From: Neocallimastix lanati (nom. inval.)
Lineage: Eukaryota > Neocallimastigomycota > Neocallimastigomycetes > Neocallimastigales > Neocallimastigaceae
DNA length: 64,000 nt
Direction: 5' to 3'
Assembly (NCBI GenBank): GCA_016946835.1
Contig: JACVTC010000089.1
Coordinates: forward strand, 709,986 to 773,985
Every line of letters starts with the position of its first letter. The stretch's first letter is position 1. Under the pieces are notes generated by a model. That model made no database searches. It was given only the letters and a program-made list of their open reading frames with translations, and was not told the DNA's origin. Both the position numbers and the translations under genes were made by a program. This document shows, piece by piece, positions 57,380 through 64,000 of this stretch.

Positions 57380-60130
57380 AATTGTTTAAATATTTTATTA
57401 ATTTTTTTTTAAATAAATAAATCTATATAATTGTTAAAGTATTTTATTAATATTTTTTTTTAAATAAATAAATCTATATAATTGTTAAAGTATTTTATTA
57501 ATATTTTTTTTTAAATAAATAAATATATATAATTGTTAAAGTATTTTATTAATATTTTTTTTTTAAATAAATAAATATATATAATTGTTAAAGTATTTTA
57601 TTAATATTTTTTTTTTAAATAAATAAATCTATATAATTGTTAAAGTATTTTATTAATATTTTTTTTTAAATAAATAAATCTATATAATTGTTAAAGTATT
57701 TTATTAATAGTTGTTTAAATATTTTATTAATATTTTTTAAATAAATAAATCTATATAATTGCTAAAGTATTTTATTAATATTTTTTTTAAATAAATAAAT
57801 CTATATAATTGTTTAAATATTTTATTAATATTTTTTAAATAAATAAATCTATATAATTGTTAAAGTATTTTATTAATATTTTTTTTTAAATAAATAAATC
57901 TATATAATTGTTAAAGTATTTTATTAATATTTTTTTTAAATAAATAAATCTATATAATTGTTAAAGTATTTTATTAATATTTTTTTTTAATTAAATAAAT
58001 CTATATAATTGTTAAAGTATTTTATTAATAGTTGTTTAAATATTTTATTAATATTTTTTAAATAAATAAATCTATATAATTGCTAAAGTATTTTATTAAT
58101 ATTTTTTTTAAATAAATAAATCTATATAATTGTTTAAATATTTTATTAATATTTTTTAAATAAATAAATCTATATAATTGTTAAAGTATTTTATTAATAT
58201 TTTTTTTTAAATAAATAAATCTATATAATTGTTAAAGTATTTTATTAATATTTTTTTTAAATAAATAAATCTATATAATTGTTAAAGTATTTTATTAATA
58301 TTTTTTTTTAATTAAATAAATCGATATAATTGTTAAAGTATTTTATTAATATTTTTTTTAAATAAATAAATCTATATAATTGTTTAAATATTTTATTAAT
58401 ATTTTTTAAATAAATAAATCTATATAATTGTTAAAGTATTTTATTAATATTTTTTTTAAATAAATAAATCTATATAATTGTTAAAGTATTTTATTAATAT
58501 TTTTTTTAAATAAATAAATCTATATAATTGTTTAAATATTTTATTAATATTTTTTAAATAAATAAATCTATATAATTGTTAAAGTATTTTATTAATATTT
58601 TTTTTAAATAAATAAATCTATATAATTGTTTAAATATTTTATTAATATTTTTTAAATAAATAAATCTATATAATTGTTAAAGTATTTTATTAATATTTTT
58701 TTTAAATAAATAAATCTATATAATTGTTAAAGTATTTTATTAATATTTTTTTTAAATAAATAAATCTATATAATTGTTTAAATATTTTATTAATATTTTT
58801 TAAATAAATAAATCTATATAATTGTTAAAGTATTTTATTAATATTTTTTTTAAATAAATAAATCTATATAATTGTTTAAATATTTTATTAATATTTTTTA
58901 AATAAATAAATCTATATAATTGTTAAAGTATTTTATTAATATTTTTTTTTAAATAAATAAATCTATATAATTGTTAAAGTATTTTATTAATATTTTTTTT
59001 AAATAAATAAATCTATATAATTGTTAAAGTATTTTATTAATAGTTGTTTAAATATTTTATTAATATTTTTTAAATAAATAAATCTATATAATCGTTAAAG
59101 TATTTTATTAATATTTTTTTTAAATAAATAAATCTATATAATTGTTAAAGTATTTTATTAATATTTTTTTTAAATAAATAAATCTATATAATTGTTAAAG
59201 TATTTTATTAATAGTTGTTTAAATATTTTATTAATATTTTTTAAATAAATAAATCTATATAATTGTTAAAGTATTTTATTAATATTTTTTTTAAATAAAT
59301 AAATCTATATAATTGTTAAAGTATTTTATTAATATTTTTTTTTAAATAAATAAATATATATAATTGTTAAAGTATTTTATTAATATTTTTTTTTAAATAA
59401 ATAAATCTATATAATTGTTAAAGTATTTTATTAATATTTTTTTAAATAAATAAATCTATATAATTGTTAAAGTATTTTATTAATAGTTGTTTAAATATTT
59501 TATTAATATTTTTTAAATAAATAAATCTATATAATCGTTAAAGTATTTTATTAATATTTTTTTTAAATAAATAAATCTATATAATTGCTAAAGTATTTTA
59601 TTAATAGTTGTTTAAATATTTTATTAATATTTTTTTAATAAATAAATCTATATAATTGTTAAAGTATTTTATTAATATTTTTTTTTAAATAAATAAATCT
59701 ATATAATTGTTAAAGTATTTTATTAATATTTTTTTTTAAATAAATAAATCTATATAATTGCTAAAGTATTTTATTAATATTTTTTTTAAATTAATAAATC
59801 TATATAATTGTTAAAGTATTTTATTAATAGTTGTTTAAATATTTTATTAATATTTTTTAAATAAATAAATCTATATAATTGTTAAAGTATTTTATTAATA
59901 TTTTTTTTAAATAAATAAATCTATATAATTGCTAAAGTATTTTATTAATAGTTGTTTAAATATTTTATTAATATTTTTTAAATAAATAAATCTATATAAT
60001 TGCTAAAGTATTTTATTAATATTTTTTTTAAATAAATAAATCTATATAATTGTTAAAGTATTTTATTAATATTTTTTTTAAATAAATAAATCTATATAAT
60101 TGTTAAAGTATTTTATTAATATTTTTTTTT
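57380..60130. repeat. About 51-bp minisatellite, roughly 55 units, with higher-order pattern
   Basis: The unit is AAATAAATAAATCTATATAA, then TTGTTAAAGTATTTTATT, then AATA and a T run. Three variant types (GTTAAAG, GTTTAAAT, GCTAAAG) and a longer fused unit with AATAGTTGTTTAAAT occur in recurring order. For example, similar blocks start near 57755 and 58080, suggesting duplications of about 325 bp. T-run length varies from 6 to 9. There are no spacers or unique insert sequences, so it is not a CRISPR array. Confidence 0.92.
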
Positions 60131-60380
60131 TTTAAAATAAACCTTTTAATTGTTTGAATATTAAATTTTTAATTGTTTGAATATTTTATTTTATTTTTTT
60201 TTTTTGTAAAAAATATTTATTTTTATCTAACCATTATAATTTATTTAATTATTCACTTAATAAATTTTAAGAAAAAAATTACAAATTAATAATACAACAA
60301 AATAGTATCATATAACTATTAATTTAAAAAGCCTCAAAATTTGATATATCACGTGAAAAAATTTGGCGTTTTGGACCTCT

Positions 60381-60402
60381 CCCTATTATTTATTATTTAT
60401 TA

Positions 60403-60435
<33 letters not shown>

Positions 60436-60869
60436 ATTGTTTATTATTTACTTTTCTTTATTTATATATTATTTTTATTATTAATTATTATTAATTATTA
60501 AAACCCTAATAAACCTACTTTATTGTAATGAATTTGCAATTTTATCTTTTTATTTTATTTTAGTACTATAAAACCATCGTATTTATGTCATATATATAAA
60601 TTAATCTTTTAATTATAAAATATTAATTCTTAATTTGAAATAAATATACTATTTAATATAATTTATAAATAAAGAGAATAATCTTTATATTAAAAACTTT
60701 TAATATAATTAAACTAAAATATATAAAAAATCAAAATTAAAAATTTTATTAAAAATTTTATTTATGTAATTTTTTTTTAATAAAACTTAATTTGCTAGTT
60801 TTAAAATAATTCTTTTTAATTTATTTAGTATATATACTTTAAAGTTAAATACTTTGGATGCTTTTTTTT
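60381..60869. other. AT-rich spacer
   Basis: No gene or element recognised. Confidence 0.55.
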
Positions 60870-61104
60870 GGGAGTAGGGCATTTCGCCAAGTTGCATTTC
60901 ACTAAATTTTTTGAAAGCATGTGACGTATAAAAAATGTTGCATTTCGCCAAATTGAAAATTATTAAATAAATAAATAAAATTAAAAATATAAAATGCATC
61001 AATATTAAAAATAATTAAAGTAAATATTTAAATATTAAAAAAATTAACAAAATATAAATATATTGCAATACGCCACTTGGCGAAATGCAATTCTCCTACT
61101 TTTT
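60870..61104. mobile_element. 230-bp MITE with GCATTTCGCCAAGT ends
   Basis: Left end GTAGGGCATTTCGCCAAGTT at 60874 and right end, reverse-complemented, GTAGGAGAATTGCATTTCGC then CAAGT, ending near 61099. The 14-bp core is identical. A second GTTGCATTTCGCC word near 60941, preceded by TTTTTTGAAAGCATGTG, matches the flank of the MITE at 8604, so that longer sequence is part of the family end. Confidence 0.65.
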
Positions 61105-61284
61105 TTTTACATGCTAATAATATGTTCTTAATAGTGAATAAAAAAAAATTAAAATTTTAATTATTTTTTTTAATCCATGAAATGATTATTCAAAACTTTA
61201 CCAATATAAAAAAGTTTTTTTATACTGAATAGTTTAAACGTATCACAAGTTTTTTATAAATATTTAATATAATTGTAATTAAAG
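61105..61284. other. AT-rich spacer
   Basis: Nothing recognised. Confidence 0.5.
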
Positions 61285-62320
<1,036 letters not shown>

Positions 62321-62570
62321 TTAAAATAAATAATTTCTTCTAATAACTAAATTGTTCTTATTTTCAGTATTTATTAAATCTTTTAAACCAAATATTTCTT
62401 CTTTTCTAATAATTTTTGGGTTTTTAGTATTATCAATGTTTTGATTATTATTTTTCATCATCTTATTTGATTGTTCCATAACTGTTTGAAAGACTAATTG
62501 CTCATAAATTCCCTTATCAACACCCATGGCAACAGCAACAGGTTCAGTATTGTTTCTGGAATTTACTTTA
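62321..62570 (-). CDS. Small ORF or frame-shifted extension after the MIM1-like gene
   Basis: This frame is open from within the end of the 97-aa ORF above, in the +1 frame: it reads NSRNNTEPVAVAMGVDKG, then Glu/Gln/Asn-rich sequence, to a stop at 62321. The internal Met at 62527 would give 68 aa. Codon use is plausible, and the continuous open frame overlapping the upstream stop suggests either a sequencing or real one-base frameshift, a programmed shift, or a separate small protein. No domain recognised. Confidence 0.35.
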
Positions 62571-62861
62571 AAATCTTTGTTTCTTTTCTGGTAATTGATT
62601 GTATGGCTTCTTTAAGAATCCATATTTAGCAACGGTTGCATGAGCAACAAATTCACCAAGACCATAAAAAGCACCTTGAATAAAAGGAATAGCAAAGTAA
62701 GTCATAAAATCTTTCCAAAATTTTGGATTATTTAAAGTATCATTTTTAAAAAAATTAAAAATTTTTTCTTCAAGTTCTTCATTTTCATTTTCTTCATCAA
62801 TTAAGTCTTTAATTTCATCCTTGTTAACCTTGGAATCTAGATCATAAGTTGGTGCAGCCAT
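62568..62861 (-). CDS. MIM1-like organelle outer-membrane import protein
   Basis: A 97-aa protein with an acidic N-terminal half and one hydrophobic segment at about 55-80. That segment reads AIPFIQGAFYGLGEFVAHA, matching the MIM1 pattern PFIxGxxxGxGEx-AH, with the GxxxG helix-packing motif of that family. In yeast, MIM1 inserts alpha-helical proteins into the mitochondrial outer membrane and helps assemble the TOM complex. Anaerobic fungi have hydrogenosomes instead, so here it would act on that organelle. Yeast MIM1 is about 113 aa, close to this. The start ATG is followed by AAPTYD and preceded by AT-rich sequence. The assignment rests on the membrane segment alone. Confidence 0.55.
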   Translation of the reverse strand: MAAPTYDLDSKVNKDEIKDLIDEENENEELEEKIFNFFKNDTLNNPKFWKDFMTYFAIPFIQGAFYGLGEFVAHATVAKYGFLKKPYNQLPEKKQRF

Positions 62862-63623
62862 TTTAATTTTTGGATATCTATTAAAATATATGTATATATA
62901 TATTAAAATTTAATGTAAATTAATGTAATAAATTCCTTTGTTTACTTTATTTTTTCTTTGAATATTTATAATAATTAATGACACATTAAATACAAGATTT
63001 ATACCTATATTTTATTTTTTTATCACTAATTTTTCCAAATTTTATTATTTTTAAATAAAAAAAATATATATATTATATTTATAATATACTATATAATATT
63101 ATAATTTCAATTTAATAATTTAACAAATAATATTAATAAATGTATTTTCCAAAATTTGTTGTACTAATAAAAATTTATTTAAATTTCGTAAATTGTTGTA
63201 ATGTTACATACATTCTTACTAAACAATATTATATTAATTATATTTTTATATACGTAATTTAATAAATATTTTCACTACAATTTACAAATATTTTATAATA
63301 TCTAACTTTAAAAAATTTTTATTATTATTTATGTTTTATAAATATATTTATTTCTATTAATAAAAGAGTTATTTATATATTAATACTAGTGAATGAATAA
63401 CTAAATAAATAAAATATCCTTTATTTTATTAAAATTTTTAAATATTATAATGAAAAATGATTAAATATAATATATATATATATTTATATATTAAATATAA
63501 AAGATACAATATTAAAAAAAACTTTATATATTAATATTTATAATTAAATAAAACTAAATATTTTATTTCCCATATATTAAACAATAAAATTGTTAAGATT
63601 AATTCATATATTAAATTTTATAT
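62862..63623. other. AT-rich intergenic stretch
   Basis: The presumed promoter of the minus-strand MIM1-like gene; no defined element can be supported. Confidence 0.55.
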
Positions 63624-63822
63624 TTAATAGTCATCATCTGCATAGGAAAAACGGTTTCTAGCTTTAGTCTTTTATTGCCTTTATTATGTTTTTTACTACG
63701 TGGCAAAGCTGTTGTTGTTGGAATAAAGATTAGCTCTTGTAAAATCGGACGACTAAATTTACCCTAGTATGAGCGACAACAGTTTTACCTTGGAAAAAAT
63801 CTCTATCAATTTCCTTTGCCAT
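63624..63822 (-). pseudogene. Decayed or partial coding fragment
   Basis: On the minus strand, protein-like sequence appears in three successive frames: MAKEIDRDFFQGKTVVAHTR from 63822, then RPILQELIFIPTTTALPR, then KARNRFSYADDDY and a stop at 63624. GC content is above background. The pieces may be one protein with two frameshifts, or an exon end of a gene. I do not recognise the family. Confidence 0.35.
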
Positions 63823-64000
63823 AGAACTTGTTTTCTGATAAAATTAATTTAATAATAATATTATTGTTAATTTTAATTTTTAATTAATATTTGTAATTGT
63901 AATTTTCAATAATTTTAATGACTATTCTAAAATAATATCAAATTTTTCATATTTTCTTTTTTTTTTTTTTTTTCCTTGATTAATCAATTGATTTATTAAA

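Larger units (their letters stand above)
54040..60380 (+). mobile_element. Candidate composite MULE 2 (about 6.3 kb)
   Basis: Left end 54040-54062 (GGTCCATTTCGCCAATTTTT) and the reverse complement of 60353-60380 (GGTCCAAAACGCCAAATTTTTT) agree at about 19 of 22 positions and use the same CGCCAA word as other MULE-family ends. The pair encloses a SINE-like segment, a transposase related to MULE 1 and a large minisatellite. The TIR match is short, so the boundaries are an inference. Confidence 0.5.

Noticed and set aside
57380-60130. CRISPR-like array
   Set aside because: Units are adjacent with no unique spacers; this is a eukaryotic minisatellite.

Overview
The window is extremely AT-rich eukaryotic DNA with spliceosomal GT-AG introns, long homopolymers, (ATT)n tracts and poly-asparagine coding runs. 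The best fit is an anaerobic gut fungus (Neocallimastigomycota). Pointers are the base composition, a class C GPCR fused to a bacterial-type solute-binding ectodomain, a PHO80/PCL-type cyclin, a MIM1-like organelle outer-membrane protein and MULE/copia/LINE debris. This is inferred from content only; Dictyostelium-like AT-rich protists are the main alternative.

Layout. 1.2-3.2 kb (-): PCL-type cyclin whose box is split by a long low-complexity insert. 3.2-11.9 kb: gene-poor, with small MULE-related MITEs, a copia relic and a GC-richer dispersed repeat. 11.9-15.1 kb (+): class C GPCR (3 exons, 985 aa). 15.1-22.3 kb: gene-poor, with a 79-bp perfect inverted repeat followed by about 1.3 kb of serial hairpins and a second copy of the GC-richer repeat. 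22.3-30.1 kb (+): secreted leucine-rich-repeat protein, 19 exons, 2030 aa, nearly one exon per repeat, with a long repetitive tail. 30.6-33 kb: LINE relics and very short LINE 3' tails. 33.7-39.3 kb (+): F-box/C4 zinc protein with about 14 exons. 40.8-42.5 kb (+): complete MAD2 spindle checkpoint gene with 7 exons.

43.0-51.3 kb is a transposon graveyard: two copia relics (-), a MULE transposon with recognisable terminal inverted repeats, a MITE and a ubiquitin-protease gene fragment. 51.8-53.7 kb (-): kinesin-13-like motor with a C-terminal SAM-like region. 54.0-60.4 kb: a second, probably composite MULE containing a tRNA-derived SINE-like segment, a broken transposase and a roughly 2.75-kb minisatellite of about 51-bp units. 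60.4-64 kb: another MITE, a 340-bp (ATT)n tract, a small MIM1-like gene (-) and a decayed coding fragment.

The intact genes are independent eukaryotic transcription units, not an operon. MAD2, the kinesin-13-like motor, the cyclin and the F-box protein all have cell-cycle or ubiquitin-related family roles, but nothing in the sequence shows they are co-regulated. Exon models were built by hand. Those of the GPCR, LRR, MAD2, kinesin and F-box genes keep frame over their whole length; only the F-box exon 3/4 boundary is uncertain.
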